Source of the DNA: CAVSQX01 sp963730225
GTDB lineage: Bacteria; Planctomycetota; Phycisphaerae; Tepidisphaerales; Tepidisphaeraceae
Direction of reading: 5' to 3'
Assembly (NCBI GenBank): GCA_963730225.1
Contig: CAVSQX010000001.1
Location: forward strand, 558,001 to 622,000
DNA length: 64,000 nt
In this document: positions 51,347-61,100 of the stretch, piece after piece
How positions within the stretch are numbered: the first letter of the stretch is position 1
How the letters are laid out: every line of letters begins with the position of its first letter
The notes under the pieces: model-generated
Database searches by the model: none
What the model was told of the DNA's origin: nothing
What the model saw: only the letters and a program-made list of their open reading frames with translations
Position numbers and translations under genes: made by a program

Positions 51347-53134
51347 ATGCGAAGCTGCGCGCCGATTTTGTTCGCAATCGCGGCGGCAGCGGCAACCGTA
51401 GCTCACGCCCAAACCACGCAGCCAATCCAGTGGCATTCCTGGTCGAATGATGTTTTTGCCCAGGCGCGGCGAGAACACAAATTCGTTCTGCTCGATCTCG
51501 AAGCCGTGTGGTGCCACTGGTGCCACGTGATGGATGAGACAACCTACCGCGATCCGAATGTGCGGCGGTTGATGGCGGAGAAATACATCGCCGTGAAAGT
51601 GGATCAGGACAGCCGGCCGGATTTGGCGAATCGGTATGAAGATTACGGCTGGCCGGCGACGGTGGTGTTTGGGCCGGATGGGAAGGAGATCGTCAAGCGG
51701 CGCGGATATCTGGAACCGGCGGAGATGGCGTCGATGTTGCAGGCGATCATCGCCGATCCGACGCCGGGGCCATCGGTGCAGCCGACGGTCGAGCTGCATC
51801 CCCCGGTGGCGGGCGGGCTGAGCGGCGAGCAGCGCAAAGAGTTGGATTCCCGCATCCGTAAGCTTTACGACCCCAAGGCCGGCGGTTGGGGGCGCGGATA
51901 CAAATTCATCGACGCCGACGTGATCGAGTATTGCCTGCTTCAGGCCCGGCACGGCGACGCGCAGGCCGAGCAGATGGCTCGGCAGACGCTGACGGCGGGA
52001 TTGGGGTTGATCGATCCGGCCTGGGGCGGCGTGTATCAATATTCCACCGACGCCGACTGGGTGCATCCGCATTTTGAAAAGATCATGTCGTATCAGGCGG
52101 ATGATCTGCGCACATTTTCGCGGGCATTTTTGCAGTTGCATGATGCGAGTTATCTCCATGCGGCCGATGCGATTCATCGGTTTCTGGAGAATTTTTTGAC
52201 GTCGCCGAGCGGGGCCTTTTACACCAGCATGGATGCCGACCGCGTTCCCGGTGAGCACGGAGCGGAATATTTTTCACTGGATGACGCGGGCCGGCGCGAG
52301 CTGGGCCTGCCGCGCATCGACACGCACATTTATTCCCGTGAAAACGGCTGGGCGATCGAAGCGCTGGCGGAATTTTACGCCGTCACCGGGGATCCCGAGG
52401 CGCTGGCGGAGGCGGAAGTCGCGGCGAAATGGATCATGGCCAACCGAAGCCTGGACGGCGGCGGATTTCGTCACGATCAGTCCGACGCCGCCGGGCCGTT
52501 TCTGGGCGACACGCTGGCGATGGGCCGGGCGTTTTTGAGTTTGTACGAGGTCACCGCCCAGCGACAGTGGCTCAGCGCGGCCGATTCGGCGGGGGATTTT
52601 ATCGAGAAGGATTTTTCGCCGTCGGGAAATTCGGCGGGGTTGGCGACTTCGCACGGCGGTGAAGGCGACGGGATGGCGGCGACGCCGCAGATCGACGAGA
52701 ACATCGCCGCCGCCCGCTTCGAGCGATTGCTGTTTGCGTACACGGGCAAAAAAGCTCATCAAAAAGCCGCGGAAACCGCGATGCGATACCTGGCCGCTCC
52801 GGAGACGCCGGCTTCGCGGAATTGGCTGGTCGGTGGAATCCTGCTGGCCGATCGCGAGATGTCGAGCGTGCCGCTGCACATCACGGTCGTCGGATCGAAG
52901 CACGATCCCGATGCTCAGGATCTTTTTGAAGCGGCGATTCAAACGCCGATCAGCTATCTGCGTTTGGAATGGTTCGATCCGCGGGACGGCCCGCTGATGA
53001 ATTCGGATGTGGACTATCCGCCGCTTCCCGCCGCGGCGGCGTTCCTGTGCACCGGCAACGCCTGTTCGTCGCCGATGCGCGATCCGGCGGCGCTGCGGCA
53101 AAGAATCGAGCAGGTTCTTAGTTTGCCGCGGTGA
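51347..53134 (+). CDS. Secreted DUF255 thioredoxin-domain protein
   Basis: 595 residues with a signal peptide (IAAAAATVAHA). The thioredoxin-like part carries the double CxxC-type EAVWCHWCHVMDETTYRDP near residue 55. The C-terminal two thirds resemble the (alpha/alpha) barrel of DUF255/YyaL proteins: DADWVHPHFEKIMSYQADDL, TSMDADRVPGEHGAEYF, DENIAAARFERLLFAYTG. Most family members are cytosolic, so the signal peptide is noteworthy. It begins 3 nt after doxX, implying co-transcription with the bufferin genes. Tail overlaps the end of the convergent amylase gene by 17 bp. Confidence 0.87.
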   Translation: MRSCAPILFAIAAAAATVAHAQTTQPIQWHSWSNDVFAQARREHKFVLLDLEAVWCHWCHVMDETTYRDPNVRRLMAEKYIAVKVDQDSRPDLANRYEDYGWPATVVFGPDGKEIVKRRGYLEPAEMASMLQAIIADPTPGPSVQPTVELHPPVAGGLSGEQRKELDSRIRKLYDPKAGGWGRGYKFIDADVIEYCLLQARHGDAQAEQMARQTLTAGLGLIDPAWGGVYQYSTDADWVHPHFEKIMSYQADDLRTFSRAFLQLHDASYLHAADAIHRFLENFLTSPSGAFYTSMDADRVPGEHGAEYFSLDDAGRRELGLPRIDTHIYSRENGWAIEALAEFYAVTGDPEALAEAEVAAKWIMANRSLDGGGFRHDQSDAAGPFLGDTLAMGRAFLSLYEVTAQRQWLSAADSAGDFIEKDFSPSGNSAGLATSHGGEGDGMAATPQIDENIAAARFERLLFAYTGKKAHQKAAETAMRYLAAPETPASRNWLVGGILLADREMSSVPLHITVVGSKHDPDAQDLFEAAIQTPISYLRLEWFDPRDGPLMNSDVDYPPLPAAAAFLCTGNACSSPMRDPAALRQRIEQVLSLPR

Positions 53135-55520
53135 GAATGATCACACCCCAAGCGTCCAGGCGCAGATTTACCTTGCCGTCGGGTGCGGAAACAAAGCCGT
53201 TGGTGAACTGATCGAAGCTGGAATCCTCGACAATCTTTAGTTTGCCGTCGTGGGTGTCCACCGGAAATTCCGCGTGCCGCGGCGTGTCGCCTCGATTCAG
53301 GACCACGTACACCCGCCGCTCGTTCAGATCGCGCGAGAAGGCGAAAATTCCCTCGGCGTCATTGAGCAGCAGTGGATGGAAAAATCCGGTCTGGACAGCC
53401 TCGAAGCTCTTGCGAACCGCGATCATCCGGCGGTACCAATCAAATTTGCCCTGATCGAATCGAACATTTGGATCATCGTACGGCTCCAGATCTTTCCAGA
53501 TCATGGGCTGGCGATCCGCCGGATCGGAAGCGCCCCACATTCCCGCTTCGTCGCCGTAATAAATCATCGGGGCGCCGACAAACGTCATCTGAAAGGCGAC
53601 CTCCTGAAGCATCCGGCGGCGCTGGATTTCGGTGGGCGGGGCGATGTTGTAATTCGGCCCGCTGTCCTGAAGACGGGCGTGGGAGTTGAAGCCGATGTCG
53701 GGATTGGCGAACATCGAAGCGACGCGGTCGGTGTCGTGGCTGTCGAGAAGATTCTGCATGTCCAGAACGACCTGATACGGATAATTGAACAACATCAAAT
53801 CGCAATCGCGATTGAAAGCCGTCGGTGAAATGGCGTTTTTCTGATCGACGAAAAACTGCTGGCACGGTATGGCGAACTGGTAATTCATGACCGCGTCGTA
53901 TTGATCGCCTTTGAGATACGATTGGGCCCAGCTCCAGATTTCGCCGTCGATGTAAGCATCGGGATTGATGGACTTGACGACTTTTCGGAAGTCGACCCAG
54001 AAGGGATGGGGGACATTTTCCGGGGCATCGAGGCGGAAGCCGTCGACGCCGCGTTTCACATCGCCGTCGGGAGCGAGCCAGCGGCGGGCGATGGCGAAGA
54101 TATGTTCGCGCGGGCCGTGGACGATTCCGAGCACGGGATCTTTTTTGAACACGGGCAACGCGCCGTTGTCGCCATCCCAGGCGTGGTAGTGGAACGGTGC
54201 GTTGCGGGCGGGATTCCAGTCGATGATGTCGAACCAACCGGCGTATTTGGAAGTGCGGCCGTGCTTCATGACATCGACGAAAGCCCAGAACGGCCGACCG
54301 ACGTGATTGAAAACCCCGTCGATGATGACGTGAAAACCCTGGCGATGGGCGTCGGCGACGAAGTCGAGGAAAATCTTGTCGGACTTGGTCCATTGCCACG
54401 TGGCCGGGTCGTCGGTTTCACCTTTGATTTGTTCGATGTCGCCCAGAGAACCAAAATGCTCATCGATGTGGCGGTAATCGGTGGCGTCGTATTTGTGCAG
54501 ACTGGCGGCCTCGAAAACCGGATTCAGATAAATGGCGTTGACACCAAGCTCTCGCAAATACGGCAGCTCCTGCTCGATGCCCTGAATGTCGCCGCCGTAG
54601 CGACGGTTGTAGATGTTCTGGTAAACATTCCCGTGTTCGCCGGTTTGCAGCGCGTTCCAGTTGCTGGTCCAGGGCAAGGAACCGGGCGGATCGTTTGACG
54701 GATCGCCGTTGCGAAATCGCTCGGGAAAAATCTGATACCAGATCGCATGTTTGGCCCAATCGGGAGTTTGGAATGACGGCTGGACGCTCATCGTCATCGC
54801 GCCGGCCTGGGCGGCAGCCGCATCGGGATAGGATTTTCCCGAAGCCACGTTCAGCGTCACGGAATGCTTTTCCAGCTCGAAGTAGTAGGAGAAGGATTGC
54901 TCGCCGCGCAGGATTTGCGGTGGCACCTGCAAAACCCCGCCGTAGATATCAAGCCCCAATTGGGTGGACATTTTGTCCAGTTCGATGCGAGGCCAGGTGG
55001 GCAGCCAGGGATTGCCGTAGTGCAGATAAACGTGCCGAGCGTCGTTGGCCAGGGTGCGGATGCGGAAACGCACCAGCGACTGGCCGGCGGCGTTGGCGTC
55101 TTCGGTTTGAGAGGGATCGTGCAGGACGTATTTCAGATTGATTTCATCGGCCTGGGGAAACGGAGCGTGGCGGGCATCGACGCCGATCAGCACGGCGGAG
55201 TTTTTCCCGCCGAAGGTGTCGTCAATTTCCAGGGATTTGTCGTCGTTGGGATCGGCGACCCATCGGCCGTCGACGACGAATTTGTAAAAGTGCACGCCTT
55301 CGGGCAGTGAAATCGTAAGAGTGAACGCATCGCCTTTGAGTTCCATGGGCATGGCCGATTGCGACCAGTTATTGAAATCGCCGGCGAGGTCAACGTGCTG
55401 CGGATGATCGGCCGGCGGGGGAACGTATCGGAAGGTGTGCAATGCATCGGCTGAGGCGCCCCTCGGCGCAGTGAGAACCAGCAGCGCGACGATCCCTCCT
55501 GCCCAAGCCGTGATTTTCAT
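53118..55520 (-). CDS. Secreted GH13 alpha-amylase-family enzyme with N-terminal CBM48-like domain
   Basis: 800 residues from ATG 55520 (an ATG at 55544 overlapping the LacI stop is possible). Signal peptide IVALLVLTAPRGASA; a CBM48-like domain (DLAGDFNNWSQSAMPMEL, FYKFVVDGRWVADP); a second beta domain; then the TIM barrel. GH13 regions: DGVFNHVG (I), GVDGFRLDAPENV (nucleophile Asp, II), DGEIWSW (acid Glu, III), DSHDTDR (IV). The pattern is neopullulanase/cyclomaltodextrinase-like. It hydrolyses alpha-glucans outside the cytoplasm. Co-transcribed with lacI. Confidence 0.92.
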   Translation of the reverse strand: MKITAWAGGIVALLVLTAPRGASADALHTFRYVPPPADHPQHVDLAGDFNNWSQSAMPMELKGDAFTLTISLPEGVHFYKFVVDGRWVADPNDDKSLEIDDTFGGKNSAVLIGVDARHAPFPQADEINLKYVLHDPSQTEDANAAGQSLVRFRIRTLANDARHVYLHYGNPWLPTWPRIELDKMSTQLGLDIYGGVLQVPPQILRGEQSFSYYFELEKHSVTLNVASGKSYPDAAAAQAGAMTMSVQPSFQTPDWAKHAIWYQIFPERFRNGDPSNDPPGSLPWTSNWNALQTGEHGNVYQNIYNRRYGGDIQGIEQELPYLRELGVNAIYLNPVFEAASLHKYDATDYRHIDEHFGSLGDIEQIKGETDDPATWQWTKSDKIFLDFVADAHRQGFHVIIDGVFNHVGRPFWAFVDVMKHGRTSKYAGWFDIIDWNPARNAPFHYHAWDGDNGALPVFKKDPVLGIVHGPREHIFAIARRWLAPDGDVKRGVDGFRLDAPENVPHPFWVDFRKVVKSINPDAYIDGEIWSWAQSYLKGDQYDAVMNYQFAIPCQQFFVDQKNAISPTAFNRDCDLMLFNYPYQVVLDMQNLLDSHDTDRVASMFANPDIGFNSHARLQDSGPNYNIAPPTEIQRRRMLQEVAFQMTFVGAPMIYYGDEAGMWGASDPADRQPMIWKDLEPYDDPNVRFDQGKFDWYRRMIAVRKSFEAVQTGFFHPLLLNDAEGIFAFSRDLNERRVYVVLNRGDTPRHAEFPVDTHDGKLKIVEDSSFDQFTNGFVSAPDGKVNLRLDAWGVIILTAAN

Positions 55521-55540
55521 GGAGCGGAACCTTTTTCGAG

Positions 55541-56641
55541 TCAAGCCTGGCGCGCCATGCCGGTCGATTCGCGCACCACCAGATGGGTCGGCAGCACCTC
55601 GGCAACGCGATCCACTTTCCCGTGGATTCGCTCGATCAGTTTCTCCGCCGCCAGCGCACCGACTTCGTAGAGCGGAAGATGCACGCTGGTGAGCGACGGA
55701 TTGACGAATGCCGCGTGCTGCATGTCGTCAAAACCGATGATCGACATATCCTGCGGCACACGAATTCCCGAGAGACTACAGTAATGCATCGCGCCCAGAG
55801 CCATTTTGTCGTTGCCGGCGAAGATGGCGGTGACGTCGGGGGCGGCCTTGAGAATCTGCTCGGCCGCCTCGGCACCGCCGCGTTCGGTGAATCGGCCGTC
55901 GCGCTGCCAGTCGGGAAAAGGCGTGATGCCGACGCCGGACAATCGCTGCTCGAAAACCTCCTGGCGATCGCGCGAGGTCCGCACCTCCAGGGCGGCATTG
56001 ATGAATCCGATTTTTCGATGTCCCAATTGCAGGAGATAATTCATCACCTGTTCGGCGCCGGCGCGATAGTTGCAAACGACATGATCCAGCGCCCATTGCG
56101 GCAGGTAATTGTCGACGACAATCAGCGGATATCGCCGATCGCTGAAATCGGCAAGGAAGTGATGCCGATCGTTGCAGCCCAGGCAGAGAATGCCATCCAC
56201 GTAGCGTCGTTCGAAGATTTCGATGTGCTGTCGGCCCTTGACGAATTCGGGCTTGGCTTGCTCGAGCATGACCTTGTAGCCCATTTTTCCGGACTTGTCG
56301 CAGATGCCGCTGATAAGCTCACCGAAATAGGCATCGCCAAAGCCGTGCCGCAACGCCGGCAGGAGAACCGCCAGGACGCGGGTGTATCGGCTGGATAAGC
56401 TCTGCGCCAAGCGATTGGGCCGATAGCCCGCCTGATCGATCACTTTCTGCACGCGGAGTTGAGTGGCCCGGCTGATGCGCGGGTTCTCGTTGATGACCAT
56501 CGAAACGGTGGCGATGGAAACCTTGGCCATCTTGGCCACGTCACGAAGGCTGACCGATCGATTGACGGTAACTACGGGCTCGGCGGGCGCAGCGGCTACG
56601 CCATCACTTTCAATCGTTGTTGCAACAGCTCTTCGAGCCAT
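55541..56641 (-). CDS. LacI-family transcriptional regulator of the alpha-glucan locus
   Basis: 366 residues. A 28-residue N-terminal extension precedes the helix-turn-helix VSLRDVAKMAKVSIATVSMVIN and hinge GYRPNRLAQSLSSRYT; the periplasmic-binding-protein-like sugar domain follows (VLLPALRHGFGDAYFGELIS, IFAGNDKMALGAMHYC, IIGFDDMQHA). Overlaps the amylase gene by 4 bp. Similar operator-like sites occur in its own promoter and in the two following plus-strand promoters, so it likely represses all of them until an oligosaccharide binds. Confidence 0.92.
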   Translation of the reverse strand: MARRAVATTIESDGVAAAPAEPVVTVNRSVSLRDVAKMAKVSIATVSMVINENPRISRATQLRVQKVIDQAGYRPNRLAQSLSSRYTRVLAVLLPALRHGFGDAYFGELISGICDKSGKMGYKVMLEQAKPEFVKGRQHIEIFERRYVDGILCLGCNDRHHFLADFSDRRYPLIVVDNYLPQWALDHVVCNYRAGAEQVMNYLLQLGHRKIGFINAALEVRTSRDRQEVFEQRLSGVGITPFPDWQRDGRFTERGGAEAAEQILKAAPDVTAIFAGNDKMALGAMHYCSLSGIRVPQDMSIIGFDDMQHAAFVNPSLTSVHLPLYEVGALAAEKLIERIHGKVDRVAEVLPTHLVVRESTGMARQA

Positions 56642-56665
56642 CGAGGCGTCGCTCCCAAGGCAAGT

Positions 56666-56698
56666 TAAACAGTTTAGCTATGTGGTTAACGCTTTCAA
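56666..56698 (-). promoter_or_regulatory. lacI promoter with two LacI-type operators
   Basis: Minus strand: TTGAAA (56698-56693), 16-bp spacer, TAAACT (56676-56671). The core AAAGCGTTAA overlaps the -35 box and AAACTGTTTA lies on the -10 box (TAAAC-A-GTTTA palindrome, 56666-56676). Suggests autoregulation. Confidence 0.6.
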
Positions 56699-56872
56699 GA
56701 GAAAATTCGATATTTGCGACAACATGAACTTTTGCAGGTTGTTACGGCTCATGTTGAGTTTGTGTCCACATTGGGCCTGCCTCGCCCACAACATTGCGAC
56801 TGCAAGCGGATTTAACCAACCACGCGAAGAAGGGCATTGTATTAAAAATCGCCAAAAACATTCAAAATGTTC

Positions 56873-56903
56873 TTGCATTCGGTTGGGTGAAACGGTTAAA
56901 TGA
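56873..56903 (+). promoter_or_regulatory. Promoter and LacI-type operator for the PEP-CTERM gene
   Basis: TTGCAT (56873-56878), 17-bp spacer, TTAAAT (56896-56901). The operator-like TGAAACGGTTAAATGA spans 56888-56903, covering the -10 box. Of the 56642-56978 gap the remainder holds only the lacI promoter and an AACATT-CAA-AATGTT palindrome near 56858. Confidence 0.55.
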
Positions 56904-56978
56904 TCTGAAGCTCGGCTGCAACGCGGGCGGGCACAAATCGTGGGCAAGTGGAGTGTAGTCTTATTCGGAGGACGAGAC

Positions 56979-57941
56979 ATGGCAGGAATTTCAAGTCAGG
57001 GGACGGTTAAAGTTCGATCGGCTGCTTTATTGGCCGGGATTGCCGCTGCGGTGTCGCTTTCGTTCGTGCGGAGCGCTTCGGCAACGGTTACCGTTGATGG
57101 CACACTCGATGCCGACTACGGTGCCGCGCTGTCGGTCAACATAAACCCGACGGGGTTCGGCGATAGCAATTACACGGCTGGCCCCAACACGCCTGATGCC
57201 AACGGATCGGAAACCGATGCCGCATACGGCGTGGTTCAGGGTGGCAATCTTGATATTTTTCTGTCGGGCAATTCCGAAAACAACGGCAATCACTGGAACG
57301 TTTTCGTTGACGACGGCCGGGTGGGCCAAAGCGTCCTGAATCTGCCGGGCGGCGGGTCAATGAATGCCATGAACGGCTCAGCGTTCAGCCCCGGCTTCCA
57401 GGCGACGTATGCTTTTGATCTGAACGACTATCAGGGGACGGCGTACTGCGAGGAATATACGCTGACGGCTCCGGGCGTTTTGACCGGTGCGTACACGGGC
57501 AGTTTTTCGCTCGGTCCCAACGGCGGAATCGGCACCGGCACGGGTGGCACCACGGCGTTGATCGGCCTGAATAACAGCAATACGGGTGGGGTAACAGATA
57601 GCACCGGCAGCACATCGGCATCTTTGGCGGTTAACACCGGCTTGGAGGTTTCGATTCCGCTCTCGTCGTTGGGAAATGCGACCGGGCCGTTTCTGGTGAT
57701 GGCTGACATTAACGGCGGCGGCGACGATTTCCTTTCGAATCAGTTTTTGCCCGGCCTGCCGTCGGGTACCGGCAATCTAGGCGGCGGAGGGCCGTACACG
57801 GGCCCAAATGGAGGTACGTTCAATTTTTCAAATACCCCGGGCGAATACTTCGTCGTTCCGGTTCCCGAGCCCGCTTCGCTTGGACTGATTGCTGGTGGAG
57901 TATTGCTGCTGATGGGCCGTCGGCGAAACCGCAAGGTGTAG
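56979..57941 (+). CDS. PEP-CTERM-anchored secreted protein
   Basis: 320 residues from ATG 56979, with GGAGG seven bases upstream. Signal peptide ALLAGIAAAVSLSFVRSASA. The body is Gly/Asn/Thr-rich, beta-type (TLDADYGAALSVNINPTGFG, NHWNVFVDDGRVGQS, VSIPLSSLGNATGPFLVMADINGGGDD). The tail is a PEP-CTERM sorting signal: VPEPASLGLIAGGVLLLMGRRR. Exosortase would process it. No catalytic motif. Its promoter carries a LacI-type site, so it probably belongs with the alpha-glucan genes. Confidence 0.88.
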   Translation: MAGISSQGTVKVRSAALLAGIAAAVSLSFVRSASATVTVDGTLDADYGAALSVNINPTGFGDSNYTAGPNTPDANGSETDAAYGVVQGGNLDIFLSGNSENNGNHWNVFVDDGRVGQSVLNLPGGGSMNAMNGSAFSPGFQATYAFDLNDYQGTAYCEEYTLTAPGVLTGAYTGSFSLGPNGGIGTGTGGTTALIGLNNSNTGGVTDSTGSTSASLAVNTGLEVSIPLSSLGNATGPFLVMADINGGGDDFLSNQFLPGLPSGTGNLGGGGPYTGPNGGTFNFSNTPGEYFVVPVPEPASLGLIAGGVLLLMGRRRNRKV

Positions 57942-58060
57942 TCGGGAGCCGACATCATCTAACACTGGCTTATTGGGCGTTCGCTGGGTCACTCCGCGAA
58001 CCCCTTTTTGTTTGGCGAGGGCGATATGACCAGCCTACGATTATGGGCTAAGAATTAGGG

Positions 58061-58089
58061 TTGTTAAAACGGTTTACATGTGTTAAACT
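58061..58089 (+). promoter_or_regulatory. Promoter and LacI-type operator for the GH13-like dockerin gene
   Basis: TTGTTA (58061-58066), 17-bp spacer, TAAACT (58084-58089). The operator core AAACGGTTTA sits in the spacer (about 58067-58076). The start GTG is at 58101, so the leader would be only a few bases. Confidence 0.55.
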
Positions 58090-58100
58090 GATCGCCTGCC

Positions 58101-61100
58101 GTGGAGTTGAAAAAGAAGCGAGAACGGTATCGCAGGGACCGCGTTGGGCTTGGGCGCATAGCCCGACCGGCGTGTTGGGCAGCGGCGTGTCTATGGGCGG
58201 CGGCCGCAAGGGGCTACGACGTCTCGGCCCCGGTCATTTTGCAGGATTTTGAGAGCAGCTACAGTTCCATCGCTAACAAGATGCCGGATATTTTCCAGTC
58301 GGGATATGGCGGCGTTTACCTTCCACCGCCGGGGATTACGCTCAATCCGTCCAGTGTCGGGTACGACGTGTATGACCGCTTCAATCTGGGTTCGCCCGGA
58401 GAGACGACGGTTTATGGAACACAGGCGGGATTTGAATCGGTCGTTCAAGGCGTCCATGCCTTTGGCGGCAGCGTGTACGCCGATCTGCTCTGGACATGGA
58501 GCAATGGCATCAACAACGGCAATAATTCCAGCTTCAGCGAGTTCCCCGGGCTGACTACCGTGCTTCAAACGACCAATCCCAGCGGCGCGGGATACAATCA
58601 GGCGGGATATACCAGCTCGACCGGCGATTTCTATCCGACCAGCGACACGAATCAGGATGAGGAAGCATTGCCGGGATTGCAGCACATCGATCCGGCGTCG
58701 GATTATTTCCTCATCCGCAGCCCCACCACGCCGGGAAACCCGCAGAATATTCCCGAGGGAACGGGAATATGGCTCGGCAGCACGGTCGCCAACGTGCCGA
58801 CCGCATCCAATGCTCAATACTATCCCGATCAATCGCTGGCCCCACGTTACGAAAACGATCCGGCCCTGAGCGAAAACAACATTCCGATTTATTCGTTTGA
58901 CCCCTCCGACCCGATGGCTGGCACACCCGTCGCGGAAAACGCCTTGGGCTACCTGATGCGCTATACGCAGTGGATGATTCAGGTCTTGGGCGTCGACGGT
59001 TTTCGCTATGACGGCGGCAATAACACGTATCCCTGGGTGATGAACTATCTCGACCTGGCCACCTACGACATGTCCAATCGCAAATTGCTCAACGGACAGC
59101 AGGAGAACGTGTTTACGTTCACCGAGGTGTACACGGGAACCGCATCCACGATTCAGCAATACATTTCCAAGACGGCCCTGACCAATCCCGCCAACACGGT
59201 CGGCGGAGATCGCGATGCCTTGGACTTTCCGCTGTATTTTGCGATGGCTTCCAATCTCAGCGGGAACGGAACGTTCGGAGGCGGGCAGAACAATTGGTAC
59301 AACGTCGTCGACGCCAGCCTGGACTACGCCGACGACGGCCTGATGAACGGAAGCTCCGGTGTGAAATTCGTCAGCGATCAGGACGTGCCGGCGCCGACGC
59401 TGAGCAACGTAGCTTACGCCTACACGCTGATGTTGCCGGGCAACGCGACGGTTTACTACAACGGGCAGAATTTCAGCAACGAAAGCTCCAACAGCAGCGG
59501 CGGCGAATTTCCGCAGGGGGGTTCTTCCGACAGTTTCGACGGCGCCCTGACCGCATTGGGCGGTCCCTTTGCCAGTCAGACCGGAACCTATAACCTCAAT
59601 CCGTTGGGCGGCGGCGCGACGTATCCGAACGGCAGCGTCGCTGCTTTGGTAGACCTCCGCAATCGCTTCGGACGCGGCGACTACCGCGAGGATTGGATCG
59701 AACAGAACCTGCTGGCCTACGAGCGCGTCGGGTCGGCGATCGTTCTGCTCAGCAATGCTACTTCCTCGACGACGAGCAATGGCGATTATGATTCGCGCAC
59801 GTTCGACACCGAGTTTCCGGTAGGAACGATCCTGGAAGAATACACCGGCAACGCCACCAGCACGTTCGCCGATCCGCAGCAGAATATCCCTGAGTTCGTT
59901 CAAGTGGTGGCCGACACCAGCAAGAACAGCGCGACGGGAGCCGAGGTGACCGTGCGCATTCCGCGCAACGTGCAGTACAACTCCAGCACCAGCACAACTT
60001 ACGCCACCGGCGATGGGTACCTGGTCTACGGGCTGCCGACGCCGACCGGCAGTCTGACGCTAACCAATGTCGCCTCGACGATGGGCGGACAAACGTTTAG
60101 TCCAACCGCGTCCAACGCCGGGTATCTGAACGGAACCGAGCTTTTTGCCAAAGTCAGTGTTATCAAAGCTTCCTCGTTCCAACTCCAGCTTTCTACCAAT
60201 GAGGCGCTTCTGAACGTAACTCCCGGCCAGCCGGCGGTGCACGATCAGGATGCCGACGGCGACAACGCTCAGTTCACGATCGACGCCGGCGCGATCACCG
60301 TAGCTTCAAGCGGAACGACGTCGACAACGCCCGGCAGCAATGGCCAGACGACGACGCCGGGAAACGTCTCCTACGGCTATCAGAATTTCTCCAGCAGTTC
60401 GCCGGGCTACGACAATGCCAACGGCAACGGGTCATACTCCCAAACGATTGATACCGCTAATTTATCGCAAGGCTACCATTACATCGAAGTGATTGCATTC
60501 CGGCACAGTGCCGACACGAGCGCTCCGCCAGTTTACAGCGATTGGTATCAGACGATCTACGTCGATACGTTGCCGCCCAACAGTGCGCCGGTCAGCTTTT
60601 CCGCCCAGAATGGAAGTAGCAAGTCGCGTGCGTTGGTTGCCCAGTCGGTTGACCAAACCGCCAACAACATGCACGTGTTCCTCGATCTTCCTCCGGCAGA
60701 CACGAATAACGAGATTCTCGGTTTCGTCGGTTCCAATAACCAGCCCACCCAAATCGATGTGTACGAATGGCAGGAAAATTACGCCAACGTCACCAGCGGC
60801 AATCATGTCGTCACCATCGTCAGCTACAAACCCGACGGCACCGCCAACATTCAGCGGTTCGACGCCCAGCAAGACGCTTTTCTTTCGGTCACCGGCGCGG
60901 TTGGTTTGGGCATCGGGGATCTGAATGATGACGGCCAAATCACGTCATCCGACATCACCGCGCTTGGTTCGCTTGTTCAAAGCAACGGCACCAGTTTTAA
61001 CGCCGCCGCCGATGTCAACGGCGACGGGCAAGTGAACCTCGAAGATGTTTTCCTCATGGGCCCTGTCCTTACCGCCAACAATGTCGGCACATCGGTCTGG

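Noticed and set aside
58191..59903. 570-codon minus-strand frame over the GH13-like gene
   Set aside because: Antisense shadow; the plus-strand protein has signal peptide, catalytic segments and dockerin repeats.
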